A stretch of 64,000 nucleotides of DNA from Pseudomonas sp. R76 (GCF_009834565.1 NZ_CP019428.1:5084001-5148000); one strand, 5' to 3'; positions 23,929 to 33,003 are shown, numbered from the stretch's first letter. The notes: a model not told the origin generated them from the letters alone. Program-made: numbers and translations.

Positions 23929-24990
23929 GATGCGGTTGTTGGCGCGCTGCTCGAACACGTGCGCGGCCCAGCCTGTAAGCCGCGAGCAAACGAAGATCGG
24001 CGTGAACAGCTTGGTCGGAATACCCATGAAGTGGTACGCCGAGGCATGGTAGAAGTCGGCGTTGGGGAACAGTTTCTTCTGATCCCACATGGTCTTGTCG
24101 ATGGCTTCCGAGACCGGGAACAGCACCTTGTCGCCCACTTCATCAGCGAGTTTTTTCGACCAGCCCTTGATCACTTCATTACGCGGGTCGCTGTCTTTGT
24201 AGATCGCGTGGCCGAAGCCCATGATCTTGTCTTTGCGCGCCAGCATGCCGAGAGTGCCTTCGACGGCTTCTTCGGCCGAGCCGAAACGCTCGATCATTTC
24301 CATCGCCGCTTCGTTGGCACCGCCGTGCAGCGGGCCGCGCAGGGAGCCGATGGCAGCGGTGACGCAGGAGTAAAGATCCGACAGGGTCGAGGCGCACACG
24401 CGGGCGGTGAAGGTCGACGCGTTGAATTCGTGCTCGGCGTAGAGGATCAGCGACACGTTCATGACTTTCTCGTGCAGCGCGCTCGGCTTTTTGCCATGCA
24501 GCAGGTGCAGGAAATGGCCGCCGATGCTCGGCTCGTCGGTCACGCAGTCGATGCGCTTGCCGTCGTGGCTGAAGCGATACCAGTAGCACATGATCGCCGG
24601 GAACGCGGCGAGCAGGCGGTCGGTCACGTCGCGCTGCACGGAGAAGTCTTTCTCCGGCTCGATGTTGCCCAGGAACGAGCAACCGGTGCGCATCACGTCC
24701 ATCGGGTGGGCGTCGGCAGGGATGCGCTCCAGCACTTCTTTCAGTGCCTGGGGCAGGTCGCGCAGCTTGCCGAGTTTGGCGGTGTAGGCGGCCAGTTCGG
24801 CTTGGGTTGGCAGCTCGCCGTACAGCAGCAGGTAGGCGACTTCTTCAAATTGCGCATCGGCGGCCAGTTCGCGCACGTCGTAGCCGCGGTAGGTCAAGCC
24901 GGCGCCGGCCTGGCCCACGGTGGACAGTGCGGTCTGCCCGGCCACCTGGCCACGCAGGCCGGCGCCACTGAGTACTTTTGCTTCAGCCAT
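23863..24990 (-). CDS. prpC: 2-methylcitrate synthase PrpC
   Basis: The enzyme has 375 residues and condenses propionyl-CoA with oxaloacetate. Citrate-synthase family signatures are GLTYRGYDVRELA, the catalytic His region SLRGPLHGGANEAAMEMI, GFGHAIYKDSDPRN and the C-terminal RPSAEYIGVEQRKFVPI. Length is normal for 2-methylcitrate synthases and shorter than housekeeping GltA. The gene is intact, but its last 20 codons occur a second time at the end of the chimeric frame. It is 40 bp downstream of prpB. Confidence 0.96.
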   Translation of the reverse strand: MAEAKVLSGAGLRGQVAGQTALSTVGQAGAGLTYRGYDVRELAADAQFEEVAYLLLYGELPTQAELAAYTAKLGKLRDLPQALKEVLERIPADAHPMDVMRTGCSFLGNIEPEKDFSVQRDVTDRLLAAFPAIMCYWYRFSHDGKRIDCVTDEPSIGGHFLHLLHGKKPSALHEKVMNVSLILYAEHEFNASTFTARVCASTLSDLYSCVTAAIGSLRGPLHGGANEAAMEMIERFGSAEEAVEGTLGMLARKDKIMGFGHAIYKDSDPRNEVIKGWSKKLADEVGDKVLFPVSEAIDKTMWDQKKLFPNADFYHASAYHFMGIPTKLFTPIFVCSRLTGWAAHVFEQRANNRIIRPSAEYIGVEQRKFVPIERR

Positions 24991-25030
24991 GTTCGTTCTC
25001 CAATCTTGAATTTATTAGGGAGCCACAGGG

Positions 25031-25924
25031 TTACTTTTTGGCGGCAAACAGCGCGTCGAGCTTTTGCTCGAAGGTGTGGTAGTCGATGCGATCGTAAAGC
25101 TCCATGCGGGTTTGCATGGTGTCGATCACGTTCTGCTGGGTGCCGTCGCGACGAATCGCGGTGTAGACGTTCTCGGCGGCCTTGTTCATGGCGCGGAAGG
25201 CCGATAGCGGGTACAGCACGATGGAAACATCGGCAGATTTCAACTGTTCGGTGGTGTACAGCGGCGTCGCGCCGAACTCAGTGATGTTGGCCAGGATCGG
25301 CGCTTTCACACGGGAGGCGAACAGCTTGTACATCTCCAGCTCGGTGATGGCTTCCGGGAAGACCATGTCGGCGCCCGCTTCGATGCAGGCGGCGGCACGT
25401 TCCAGCGCAGACTCCAAACCTTCGACCGCCAGGGCGTCGGTGCGCGCCATGATCACAAAGCTGTCATCAGTGCGCGCATCCACGGCGGCCTTGATGCGGT
25501 CGACCATTTCCTGCTGGGACACGATTTCTTTGTTCGGGCGATGACCGCAGCGCTTGGCGCCGACCTGGTCTTCGATATGGATGGCGGCCGCGCCGAACTT
25601 GATCATCGATTTGACCGTGCGCGCCACGTTGAAGGCCGAGGAGCCGAAACCGGTGTCCACGTCCACCAGCAGCGGCAGGTCGCACACGTCGGTGATGCGG
25701 CGCACGTCGGTCAACACGTCATCCAGGCCGGTGATGCCCAGGTCCGGCACGCCCAGAGAGCCCGCCGCGACGCCGCCACCCGACAGGTAGATCGCCTTGA
25801 ACCCGGCGCGCTTGGCCAGCAGTGCGTGGTTGGCGTTGATCGCACCGACCACCTGCAATGGGTGTTCGCTGGCGACGGCGTCACGGAAACGCTGGCCGGG
25901 TGTCGTTTTATTGTTCGAACTCAT
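25031..25924 (-). CDS. prpB: Methylisocitrate lyase PrpB
   Basis: This 297-residue enzyme belongs to the isocitrate lyase/PEP mutase family and cleaves 2-methylisocitrate to pyruvate and succinate. The catalytic loop KRCGH is present, with [18 protein letters not shown] and [23 protein letters not shown] around the Mg site. The start codon overlaps the stop codon of the upstream regulator gene (ATGA), so the two are translationally coupled. Confidence 0.96.
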   Translation of the reverse strand: MSSNNKTTPGQRFRDAVASEHPLQVVGAINANHALLAKRAGFKAIYLSGGGVAAGSLGVPDLGITGLDDVLTDVRRITDVCDLPLLVDVDTGFGSSAFNVARTVKSMIKFGAAAIHIEDQVGAKRCGHRPNKEIVSQQEMVDRIKAAVDARTDDSFVIMARTDALAVEGLESALERAAACIEAGADMVFPEAITELEMYKLFASRVKAPILANITEFGATPLYTTEQLKSADVSIVLYPLSAFRAMNKAAENVYTAIRRDGTQQNVIDTMQTRMELYDRIDYHTFEQKLDALFAAKK

Positions 25925-26634
25925 GACTCACCTCGTGATTGGGGAGCGCCGTCCGGGAAGTGACGGGCAATGTTGCGTTTGGACGCGCCGATATGCCGGC
26001 GCATCAACAATTCGGCCAGTTCACCGTCACGCTCGGCGATCGCGTCAAGTATGCGGTGATGCTCGGCAAAGGCCTGGCGTGGACGATTGGGGGTCGCGGA
26101 AAACTGGATGCGGTACATGCGCACCAATTGGTACAGCTCGCCGCAAAGCATTTGGGTCAGGGTGCGATTACCGGCGCCTTGAATTATCCGGTAATGAAAA
26201 TCGAAGTCGCCTTCCTGCTGGTAGTAGCCGAGGCCGGCCTGGAACGCTTCGTCACGTTCATGGGTGTGCAACACCTGGCGCAGCTCTTCGATTTCGGCGT
26301 CGGTCATGCGCTCGGCGGCCAAACGGCAGGCCATGCCTTCGAGGGATTCGCGGATTTCATAGAGTTCGATCAGCTCGGCATGGCTCAAGGACACGACCCG
26401 CGCGCCAACGTGGGGCACGCGCACCAGCAGGCGCTGGCCTTCGAGGCGGTGGATCGCTTCGCGCAGCGGGCCACGGCTGATGCCATAGGTGCGCGCCAGT
26501 TCCGGCTCGGAAATCTTGCTGCCGGGTGCGATCTCGCCCTTGACGATGGCGGCCTGGATACGCCGGAAGACGTTCTCCGACATTGTCTGGGAATCGTCTG
26601 ACGGCGCCAGGGAGGCTTCCGCTTGATCGAGCAT
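25921..26634 (-). CDS. GntR (FadR-type) regulator of the prp operon
   Basis: The protein has 237 residues. An N-terminal winged helix ([41 protein letters not shown], about 30-80) is followed by an all-helical FCD ligand domain with [14 protein letters not shown] and HRIL. It is the first gene of the prp operon and overlaps prpB by ATGA. It probably represses the operon until 2-methylcitrate or 2-methylisocitrate accumulates; this role is inferred from location. ATG 26634 is chosen because AAAGGTG lies upstream and a palindromic operator falls between it and the start. A short upstream in-frame extension is not favoured. Confidence 0.9.
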   Translation of the reverse strand: MLDQAEASLAPSDDSQTMSENVFRRIQAAIVKGEIAPGSKISEPELARTYGISRGPLREAIHRLEGQRLLVRVPHVGARVVSLSHAELIELYEIRESLEGMACRLAAERMTDAEIEELRQVLHTHERDEAFQAGLGYYQQEGDFDFHYRIIQGAGNRTLTQMLCGELYQLVRMYRIQFSATPNRPRQAFAEHHRILDAIAERDGELAELLMRRHIGASKRNIARHFPDGAPQSRGES

Positions 26635-26719
26635 ATTGTCGACACCTTTAAAAGCAATGCGGCAAAAACTAGCCAATCAGCCCTTAATAGTCAAAGAATA
26701 AATCCACATTGTCGACAAT
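26635..26719 (-). promoter_or_regulatory. prp operon promoter with two ATTGTCGACA operators
   Basis: A perfect 12-bp palindrome ATTGTCGACAAT lies at 26708-26719, and ATTGTCGACA recurs at 26635-26644, between the ribosome-binding site and the ATG of the GntR gene. Both fit the FadR-type pattern TNGTNNNACNA. On the minus strand TTGACT, 17 bp, TAGTTT between the two sites could be the promoter. The layout suggests autoregulation of the whole operon. Confidence 0.7.
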
Positions 26720-26906
26720 CGTCTAATAACCCCTTCTGCACGTTCTCGGGGCATGGCCGCCTGCCAGCGCTGGCGCCAAAAAAGCATCATGTTAGAATGC
26801 CCGCCGCATTTGCCTGACATCATTTGATGAAACGGCGCACGAGGGAGCTTGCGCAGCAATGCCAGTCGCCTTGAATTAAACATCGCACTGCACCGCCTCA
26901 GGATCT

Positions 26907-27443
26907 ATGAGACTCAAGCCCTTCCTTTTAATGTGTTGCCTTATGTGCTTACCGGGCCTTGGCGTTGCCGCCGAGAAGACCGTGTATGGCCTGAATGAAT
27001 ACGCAAAACTTGCCGGCATTGACCTGGAAGTGGCAGCCAAACTCGACACTGGCGCCAAGACCGCCTCGTTGAGCGCCCGCGACATCAAGCGCTTCAAGCG
27101 CAACGGTGAATCCTGGGTACGCTTCTACCTGGCCATCGACACCGCCCATTCCCACCCCATCGAACGCCCTCTGGCCCGCGTCAGCAAGATCAAGCGCCGC
27201 GCCGGTGACTACGACCCCGATGAGGACAAGAACTACACCGCCCGCCCAGTAATCGCCCTGGACATCTGCATGGGCACCGCTTTACGCAGCATCGAAGTGA
27301 ACTTGACTGACCGCAGCGCATTCCAATACCCGCTGCTGATCGGCTCCGAAGCGCTGAAACGCTTTGATGCGCTGGTCGACCCCAGTCTTAAATACGCAGC
27401 GGGCAAACCTGCCTGCGCCGCTGACGCTCCTACCGCCGAGTAA
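26907..27443 (+). CDS. Retropepsin-like (DUF785/'ATP-dependent zinc protease') family protein
   Basis: The protein has 178 residues with an N-terminal signal sequence (residues 1-22, ending GLGVAA) and so is probably periplasmic. The core KLDTGAKTASLSA resembles the Asp-Thr-Gly active site of retropepsin-like proteases, and PLLIGSEALKRF is a second family signature. Database names calling it a zinc protease are historical and unsupported by any zinc motif here. It starts a compact operon with an inactive-transglutaminase membrane protein (5 bp gap) and a RimK-like ATP-grasp ligase. Such trios are considered candidate peptide-modification systems. Confidence 0.82.
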   Translation: MRLKPFLLMCCLMCLPGLGVAAEKTVYGLNEYAKLAGIDLEVAAKLDTGAKTASLSARDIKRFKRNGESWVRFYLAIDTAHSHPIERPLARVSKIKRRAGDYDPDEDKNYTARPVIALDICMGTALRSIEVNLTDRSAFQYPLLIGSEALKRFDALVDPSLKYAAGKPACAADAPTAE

Positions 27444-27448
27444 ACCGA

Positions 27449-28981
27449 ATGCGCTCTTTGACCCTGCACCTGAAAATCCTGATCACCATCCTGGTGGTGT
27501 TGGGTATTTCGGTCACCGCCTACCAGATTTTCGTGCTGGGGATTCCCGTCACCGAGGACGCCACCGACGACCTGTGGAACATCGACGCCAAGGTCGAGTT
27601 CGTCGCCAACCCCAAGGACCCGGTGAAAATTTCGATGTTCGTGCCGCCCCTGAGCCGCGACTTCGTCAGCCTCAATGAAAGTTTCATCTCCAATAACTAC
27701 GGCGTGAGCGTCAACCGCACCGATGGCAACCGCAAGGTCACCTGGTCGGCCCGCCGCGCCAAAGGCAACCAGACGCTGTATTACCGCCTGGTGCTGACCA
27801 AGCGTTACAGCGGCGAAAAGGTCAAGGTCAAAGGCCCGACCTTCCGCGACAGCATCGCCGTGGAAGGCCCGGAAAAAATCGCCGCCGAAGCCTTGCTGGC
27901 GCCGATCCGCCAGCACTCGGCGGACGTCGAGACGTTTATTACCGAAGCGATCAAGCGCACCAATAACCTCAACGACGACAATGTGAAGCTGCTGCTGGCG
28001 GGCGACCCGTCGACGCCGCACAAGGCCAAAATCGTCGAGTTATTGCTGTCCATCGCCCATGTGCCGGTGGAAAAAGTCCACACCATCCGCCTGGTGGCTG
28101 ATCAGCCGCAAACTCCGGAGCTGTGGCTGCGCAGCTTCAATGGCAATGACTGGTTGTACTTCAACCCGGAAACCGGCGAGCAAGGCCTGCCGGCCGACCG
28201 CCTGCTGTGGTGGACCGGCGATGAAAACCTGATCACGGTGGATGGCGGCAAAAAAGCCATGGTGACGTTCAGCCTGAACAACAGCGAAATGAACGCGATT
28301 CGCCTGGCCAAGCTGACCGACGAAAACACCGACGCCAACTTTCTCGAATATTCGTTGTACGGCCTGCCGCTGCAAACCCAGCAGACCTTCATGATCATGG
28401 TGATGATCCCGATTGGCGTGCTGGTGATCCTGATCCTGCGCAACCTGATCGGCCTGCAGACGCTGGGCACCTTTACCCCGGTGCTGATCGCGTTGGCGTT
28501 CCGCGAGACGCAGTTGGGCTTCGGGATTGTGCTGTTCACCATTATTACCGCGCTGGGCTTGTCGCTCAGGTCCTATCTGGAACACTTGAAGTTGCAGATG
28601 CTGCCGAGGCTCTCGGTGGTGCTGACCTTCGTGGTGGTGCTGATTGCAGCCATCAGCCTGTTCAGCCACAAGCTGGGCCTGGAGCGCGGGCTGTCGGTGG
28701 CGCTGTTCCCGATGGTGATCCTGACCATGACCATCGAACGCCTGTCGATCACCTGGGAAGAACGCGGCGCCAACCACGCGCTGAAAGTGGCGATTGGTAC
28801 GCTGTTCGCCGCCTCGCTGGCGCACATCATCATGAGCGTGCCGGAGTTGATCTACTTTGTGTTCACCTTCCCGGCGATCCTGCTGATCCTGGTGGGCTTC
28901 ATGCTGGCCATGGGGCGTTATCGCGGCTACCGCCTGACCGAGCTGGTGCGTTTTAAGGCTTTCCTCAAGGCTGATTCGTAA
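27449..28981 (+). CDS. Inactive-transglutaminase membrane protein (UUP1 / 7TM family)
   Basis: This 510-residue protein has one N-terminal membrane anchor (about 7-27), a large extracytoplasmic region (about 30-300), and about seven C-terminal membrane helices (about 315-495). The soluble region contains a transglutaminase-like fold (VHTIRLVADQPQTPELWLRSFNGNDWLYFNPETGEQ) in which the catalytic Cys-His-Asp set is not recognisable, so it is probably a binding rather than catalytic domain. It is sandwiched between the retropepsin-like and ATP-grasp genes and overlaps the latter by one base (TAATG). Confidence 0.82.
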   Translation: MRSLTLHLKILITILVVLGISVTAYQIFVLGIPVTEDATDDLWNIDAKVEFVANPKDPVKISMFVPPLSRDFVSLNESFISNNYGVSVNRTDGNRKVTWSARRAKGNQTLYYRLVLTKRYSGEKVKVKGPTFRDSIAVEGPEKIAAEALLAPIRQHSADVETFITEAIKRTNNLNDDNVKLLLAGDPSTPHKAKIVELLLSIAHVPVEKVHTIRLVADQPQTPELWLRSFNGNDWLYFNPETGEQGLPADRLLWWTGDENLITVDGGKKAMVTFSLNNSEMNAIRLAKLTDENTDANFLEYSLYGLPLQTQQTFMIMVMIPIGVLVILILRNLIGLQTLGTFTPVLIALAFRETQLGFGIVLFTIITALGLSLRSYLEHLKLQMLPRLSVVLTFVVVLIAAISLFSHKLGLERGLSVALFPMVILTMTIERLSITWEERGANHALKVAIGTLFAASLAHIIMSVPELIYFVFTFPAILLILVGFMLAMGRYRGYRLTELVRFKAFLKADS

Positions 28982-29967
28982 TGTTCGGCTTCTGGAAAAC
29001 CTGGAAGGCCCTCGAAGCGCGGGGGATCATGGGCATCAACCGGCGTAACGCCGACTACGTGCTCAAGTACAACAAGCGCAGCCTGTACCCGATTGTGGAT
29101 GACAAGATCATCACCAAGGAGCGGGCGATGGCGGCCGGCATTCACGTGCCGAAAATGTACGGGATCATTTCCACCGAGAAGGAAATCGACAAGCTCGACG
29201 AGATCATCGGTGGGCGCAGCGATTTCGTGATCAAGCCGGCCCAGGGCGCCGGCGGCGACGGCATCCTGGTGGTGGCCGACCGGTTTGAAGGACGCTATCG
29301 CACGGTGTCCGGCAAGATCATCAGCCATGAAGAAATCGAACACCAGATCTCCAGCATCCTCACCGGCCTGTATTCCCTGGGCGGCCACCGCGACCGCGCG
29401 CTGATCGAATACCGCGTGGTGCCCGACCAGATCTTCAAGAGCATCAGTTACGAAGGCGTACCGGATATTCGCATCATCGTGCTGATGGGCTACCCGGTGA
29501 TGGCCATGCTGCGCTTGCCGACACGCCAGTCCGGCGGCAAGGCCAACCTGCACCAGGGCGCGATTGGCGTGGGTGTCGACCTGGCTACCGGCCTGACATT
29601 GCGCGGCACTTGGCTGAACAACATCATCACCAAACACCCCGACACCACCAACGCGGTAGACGGCGTGCAACTGCCCAACTGGGACGGTTTCATGACGTTG
29701 GCCGCCAGCTGTTATGAGTTGTGCGGGCTGGGTTACATCGGTGTGGACATGGTGCTGGACCAGGAAAAAGGCCCGCTGATCCTCGAGCTGAACGCGCGGC
29801 CGGGGCTGAATATCCAGATCGCCAACGACTGCGGCCTGACGTTGCGTACCCATGCGGTGGAAGCGCGGTTGGAGGAGCTGAAGGCTGCGGGCGTGACGGA
29901 AACGCCGGAAGAGCGAGTGAAGTTTGTGCAGGAGATGTTTGGGCATATTCCTGCGGTGGAAGGCTGA
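28981..29967 (+). CDS. RimK-like alpha-L-glutamate ligase-type ATP-grasp protein
   Basis: The 328-residue protein has an ATP-grasp fold of the RimK/cyanophycin-synthetase type: DFVIKPAQGAGGDGILVV for nucleotide binding, and GVDMVLDQEKGPLILELNARPGLNIQIAN for Mg and catalytic residues. Relatives form amide bonds between carboxylates and amino groups, often adding glutamate. The target here is unknown. Tight coupling with a periplasmic protease-like and a membrane protein suggests a cell-envelope peptide or modification. A REP-like element follows. Confidence 0.85.
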   Translation: MFGFWKTWKALEARGIMGINRRNADYVLKYNKRSLYPIVDDKIITKERAMAAGIHVPKMYGIISTEKEIDKLDEIIGGRSDFVIKPAQGAGGDGILVVADRFEGRYRTVSGKIISHEEIEHQISSILTGLYSLGGHRDRALIEYRVVPDQIFKSISYEGVPDIRIIVLMGYPVMAMLRLPTRQSGGKANLHQGAIGVGVDLATGLTLRGTWLNNIITKHPDTTNAVDGVQLPNWDGFMTLAASCYELCGLGYIGVDMVLDQEKGPLILELNARPGLNIQIANDCGLTLRTHAVEARLEELKAAGVTETPEERVKFVQEMFGHIPAVEG

Positions 29968-29980
29968 TATCAGTCCGCCT

Positions 29981-30030
29981 GTGACGCAGAGCGTCACGGT
30001 ATGCATTCCCACGCGGAGCGTGGGAACGAT
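29981..30030. repeat. Short palindromic element of a second type
   Basis: Two adjacent hairpins, GTGACGC-AGA-GCGTCAC and GTTCCCACGC/GCGTGGGAAC, differ from the GTGGGAGC REP cores elsewhere in the window. The element sits between the ATP-grasp gene and pabB and may act as a transcription end or mRNA stabiliser. Confidence 0.75.
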
Positions 30031-30123
30031 CAGTAGCGACTAATCACCGAACATCCCCTCTAGGAGCAAATCCTACGGGGGACTACAATCCCCTCCCCCG
30101 CGCCATTAGCTGATCCACCCCGC

Positions 30124-31467
30124 ATGTCGACCTGTTCCGTACACCCGCTGCCCTACCGGGCCAACCCCGCCGACTACTTCGCGGCGATTCGCCATGCCCC
30201 CGGCGCGGTGCTGCTCGACAGCGGCCGCCCGGCTGCCGAGCGTGGGCGTTATGACCTGCTCAGTGCCTGGCCGCTGGAAACGCTGACGGTACGGCCTGAC
30301 GAAAGCGGCGGTGATTTCCTGCAGCGCTTGCGCGAAAACCTGACGCAACTGGGTGAGGCGGCATTGCCCGCCGGTTTGGAACTGCCCTTTGCCGGGGGCT
30401 TGATCGGTTACCTGAGCTACGATTTCGGCCGGCATCTGGAACGCATGCCGCAGTTGGCGGTGGATGACCTGCACCTGCCGGATGCACGCTTCGGGCTGTA
30501 TGCCTGGGCGCTGATCAGCGATCATCAGGCGCGCACCAGTCAGTTGGTTTTTCACCCGGCGCTGGCCGCCGGCGAACGGCAACGCCTGATCGACCTGTTC
30601 AGCCTGCCGGTCGCTGAAGCATCGGCTAGCTTCGCGCTTCGCGGCCCAATGGCGCCGGACCTCAGCGCCGAGGCTTACCGCCAGGCCATCATGCGCATTC
30701 AGGACTACATCCAGGCCGGTGACTGCTACCAGGTCAACTTTGCCCAGCGCTTTCGCGCGCCGTGCATCGGTGATCCATGGGTGGCCTACTGCGCCCTGCG
30801 CGAGGCCTGCCCGACGCCGTTTTCCGGGTTCCAGAGCCTGCCGAATGACGGCGCGGTGCTGAGCCTGTCGCCGGAGCGCTTTGTACACATCAGCCAGCGC
30901 CGCGTCGAAACCCGCCCCATCAAAGGCACCCGCCCGCGAGGTTTGACGCCCGCAGAAGATGCAGCCAACGCCGCCGAACTGCTGGCCAGCCCCAAGGATC
31001 GCGCCGAAAACCTGATGATCGTCGACCTGTTGCGCAACGACCTTGGCCGCACCTGCCGCACCGGTTCGGTAAAAGTGCCGGAGCTGTTCAGACTCGAAAG
31101 CTACCCCAACGTGCACCATCTGGTGAGCAGCGTCACCGGTGAACTGGCCGACGACAAAGACGCCCTCGACCTGATCGCCGGCAGCTTCCCTGGCGGTTCC
31201 ATTACTGGCGCGCCGAAGATTCGTGCGATGCAGATCATCGATGAGCTGGAGCCGACCCGACGTGGGCTGTACTGCGGCTCGCTGATGTATCTGGACGTGC
31301 GCGGCGAGATGGACAGTTCCATCGCGATTCGCAGCTTACTGGTGAAGGACGGGCAGGTGTGCTGCTGGGGCGGCGGCGGGATCGTGGCGGATTCGCAGTG
31401 GGAGGCGGAGTATCAGGAGTCGCTGACCAAAGTGCGGGTGTTGTTACAAACCTTGGAAAGCCTGTAG
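30124..31467 (+). CDS. pabB: Aminodeoxychorismate synthase component I
   Basis: This 447-residue chorismate-utilising enzyme has the signatures GDCYQVNFAQRF, RPIKGTRPRG, SPKDRAENLMIVDLLRNDLGR, FPGGSITGAPKIRAM and YCGSLMYLDVRGEMDSSIAIR. With a PabA-type amidotransferase it makes 4-amino-4-deoxychorismate for folate; the partner is not in this window. The family N-terminus MSTCSVHPLPYRANP sets the start at 30124. No clear Shine-Dalgarno is visible. A small hairpin TAGGA-GCAAA-TCCTA lies about 50 bp upstream. Confidence 0.93.
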   Translation: MSTCSVHPLPYRANPADYFAAIRHAPGAVLLDSGRPAAERGRYDLLSAWPLETLTVRPDESGGDFLQRLRENLTQLGEAALPAGLELPFAGGLIGYLSYDFGRHLERMPQLAVDDLHLPDARFGLYAWALISDHQARTSQLVFHPALAAGERQRLIDLFSLPVAEASASFALRGPMAPDLSAEAYRQAIMRIQDYIQAGDCYQVNFAQRFRAPCIGDPWVAYCALREACPTPFSGFQSLPNDGAVLSLSPERFVHISQRRVETRPIKGTRPRGLTPAEDAANAAELLASPKDRAENLMIVDLLRNDLGRTCRTGSVKVPELFRLESYPNVHHLVSSVTGELADDKDALDLIAGSFPGGSITGAPKIRAMQIIDELEPTRRGLYCGSLMYLDVRGEMDSSIAIRSLLVKDGQVCCWGGGGIVADSQWEAEYQESLTKVRVLLQTLESL

Positions 31468-31546
31468 CGCTTCAGCTGACCTGCCACCGCCGTCTGTGAA
31501 GGATCACATGAAACGACTGCCAACTCGTCAGAAATTATTTCCGCGA

Positions 31547-31590
31547 TTGCATATCCATCGAGCCGCACCTAATATCTCCCGAAATGGGAG
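31547..31590 (+). promoter_or_regulatory. higBA promoter and operator hairpin
   Basis: TTGCAT (31547-31552), a 17-bp spacer and TAATAT (31570-31575) form a good sigma-70 promoter. Immediately after it CTCCC-GAAAT-GGGAG (31576-31590) is a perfect inverted repeat over the predicted transcription start. The GGGAG arm is also the toxin gene's ribosome-binding site. It could serve as the antitoxin operator, or limit translation if the transcript includes both arms. Confidence 0.65.
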
Positions 31591-31599
31591 GTGGCAGCA

Positions 31600-31902
31600 A
31601 TGCGGATAATCGCGCTCTCCACCTTACGAACATTCTGGGAAAGCCATCCCGCTTATTGCGATGCAAAAACGCCGCTGGTCGAGCTGTATCGACATATGGA
31701 AAAGACCACGTATTCAACGCCACAAGCACTCAAAGCAGCGCTCAGAACAGCGAGCATTCTCAAAGGCGGCAGGGTTGTATTCAACGTGGGCGGCAACAAG
31801 TATCGAGTGATCATGGCAATCGATTATCAGCGACAGCTGGGGTTCATACGCTTCGTGGGGACCCACGCGCACTACGACCAGATCAACGCGGAGACCGTGT
31901 AA
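31600..31902 (+). CDS. higB: HigB-type mRNA interferase toxin
   Basis: The toxin has 100 residues and the HigB family sequence: RTFWESHPAYCDAKTPLVELYRHME near the N-terminus and GGRVVFNVGGNKYRVIMAIDYQRQ with the basic core residues, ending in FVGTHAHYDQINAETV. Members cleave mRNA on the ribosome. As in other hig loci the toxin gene precedes the antitoxin, and here the stop and next start overlap by one base (TAATG). ATG 31600 is placed behind GGGAGG at 8-base spacing. Confidence 0.93.
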   Translation: MRIIALSTLRTFWESHPAYCDAKTPLVELYRHMEKTTYSTPQALKAALRTASILKGGRVVFNVGGNKYRVIMAIDYQRQLGFIRFVGTHAHYDQINAETV

Positions 31903-32258
31903 TGAACATAAAACCTATTCATTCCCAGGAAGACCTGACTGCGGCGCTCGCACGCGTCGAGCAGCTATGGGGCGCGGAGGTTGGCTCACCAGAAGGTGAC
32001 GAGCTGGAAATCCTCGCCGTGCTTATTGAAAAGTATGAGGCGGAACATTATCCAATGCCGCCTTCGGACCCGGTGGAAGCGATTAAATTTCGCATGGAGC
32101 AGTTAGGCATGACCGCCCGTGACCTTGAGCCGTTTATAGGCACGAGCGGGCGGGTTTCTGAAGTGCTGAATCACAAGCGCAAGCTGAGCCTGGCGATGAT
32201 CAAGCGTCTGCATGAAGGGTTGAGTATTCCTTATGAGCGGTTGCTGGCTGGGGCCTGA
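31902..32258 (+). CDS. higA: HigA-type antitoxin
   Basis: The antitoxin has 118 residues. The N-terminal half (LEILAVLIEKYEAEHYPMPPSDPVEAI) is the HigA-type segment that covers the toxin. The C-terminal half is an XRE-like helix-turn-helix (MEQLGMTARDLEPFIGTSGRVSEVLNHKRKLSLAMIKRLHEGL). It should neutralise HigB and repress the operon through the palindrome upstream of higB. Translation is coupled to higB by the overlapping codons. Confidence 0.93.
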   Translation: MNIKPIHSQEDLTAALARVEQLWGAEVGSPEGDELEILAVLIEKYEAEHYPMPPSDPVEAIKFRMEQLGMTARDLEPFIGTSGRVSEVLNHKRKLSLAMIKRLHEGLSIPYERLLAGA

Positions 32259-32280
32259 CGGGAATTGCAGTGGCTGTACT

Positions 32281-32366
32281 GGCCTCTTCGCAGGCAAGCC
32301 AGCTCCCACAGGTTGAACGGTGTGAACCCGATCGAATGTGGGAGCTGGCTTGCCTGCGATGGGGCC
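32281..32366. repeat. REP pair between higA and thrH
   Basis: Inverted pair with GTGGGAGCTGGCTTGCC cores filling the gap between the convergent higA and thrH genes. Confidence 0.9.
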
Positions 32367-32385
32367 AACAACAGCGCTGAGAAAC

Positions 32386-33003
32386 TTACAGGCTCAACGC
32401 CCGATTCGACGCCTTGATGAACTCTTTTTTCAAGTCCTCAAACGTATGCACCGCCGGGAACTGCGGGAATTCGCGGATCACATTCTCCGGCGCATGGAAC
32501 AGAATCCCCCGGTCAGCTTCACCGAGCATGGTGGTGTCGTTGTAGGAATCGCCGGCGGCGATCACGCGGTAGTAGAGGGTTTTGAACGCCAGCACCGATT
32601 GGCGCTTGGGGTCTTTCTGGCGCAGCTGGTAGCTCACCACGCGGTCATTTTCGTCGGTAATCAGACGGTGGCAGAGCAAGGTCGGGAAGCCCAGCTGGCG
32701 CATCAGCGGTTGGGAAAACTCGTAGAAGGTGTCTGACAGGATCACCACCTGGAAACGCTCGCGCAGCCAGTTGACGAACTCGACGGCGCCGTCCAGTGGC
32801 TTGAGGGTGGCGATCACTTCCTGGATGTCGGCAAGCTTGAGCCCGTGCTCATCGAGGATGCGCAGGCGCTGCTTCATCAGCACGTCGTAGTCGGGAATGT
32901 CGCGGGTGGTGGCCCGCAGGGATTCAATACCGGTTTTTTCGGCGAAGGCGATCCAGATTTCCGGAACCAGCACCCCTTCCAGGTCGAGACAGGCAATTTC
33001 CAC
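32386..33003 (-). CDS. thrH: Phosphoserine phosphatase / homoserine phosphotransferase
   Basis: The enzyme has 205 residues and belongs to the HAD superfamily. The nucleophile motif is CLDLEGVLVPE (Asp7), motif II VVILSDTFYEF, and motif IV AAGDSYNDTTML. This sequence type matches Pseudomonas ThrH, which dephosphorylates phosphoserine and can pass the phosphate to homoserine, linking serine and threonine synthesis. The length is typical. It is divergent from cysH across 150 bp. Confidence 0.94.
   Translation of the reverse strand: MEIACLDLEGVLVPEIWIAFAEKTGIESLRATTRDIPDYDVLMKQRLRILDEHGLKLADIQEVIATLKPLDGAVEFVNWLRERFQVVILSDTFYEFSQPLMRQLGFPTLLCHRLITDENDRVVSYQLRQKDPKRQSVLAFKTLYYRVIAAGDSYNDTTMLGEADRGILFHAPENVIREFPQFPAVHTFEDLKKEFIKASNRALSL

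Noticed and set aside
20374..25284. Very long open frame on the + strand opposite acnD, prpC and prpF
   Set aside because: It is antisense to well-recognised enzymes, rich in His, Arg, Gln and Val from GC codon-position bias, and crosses REP elements and the tandem duplication. No domain is recognisable.
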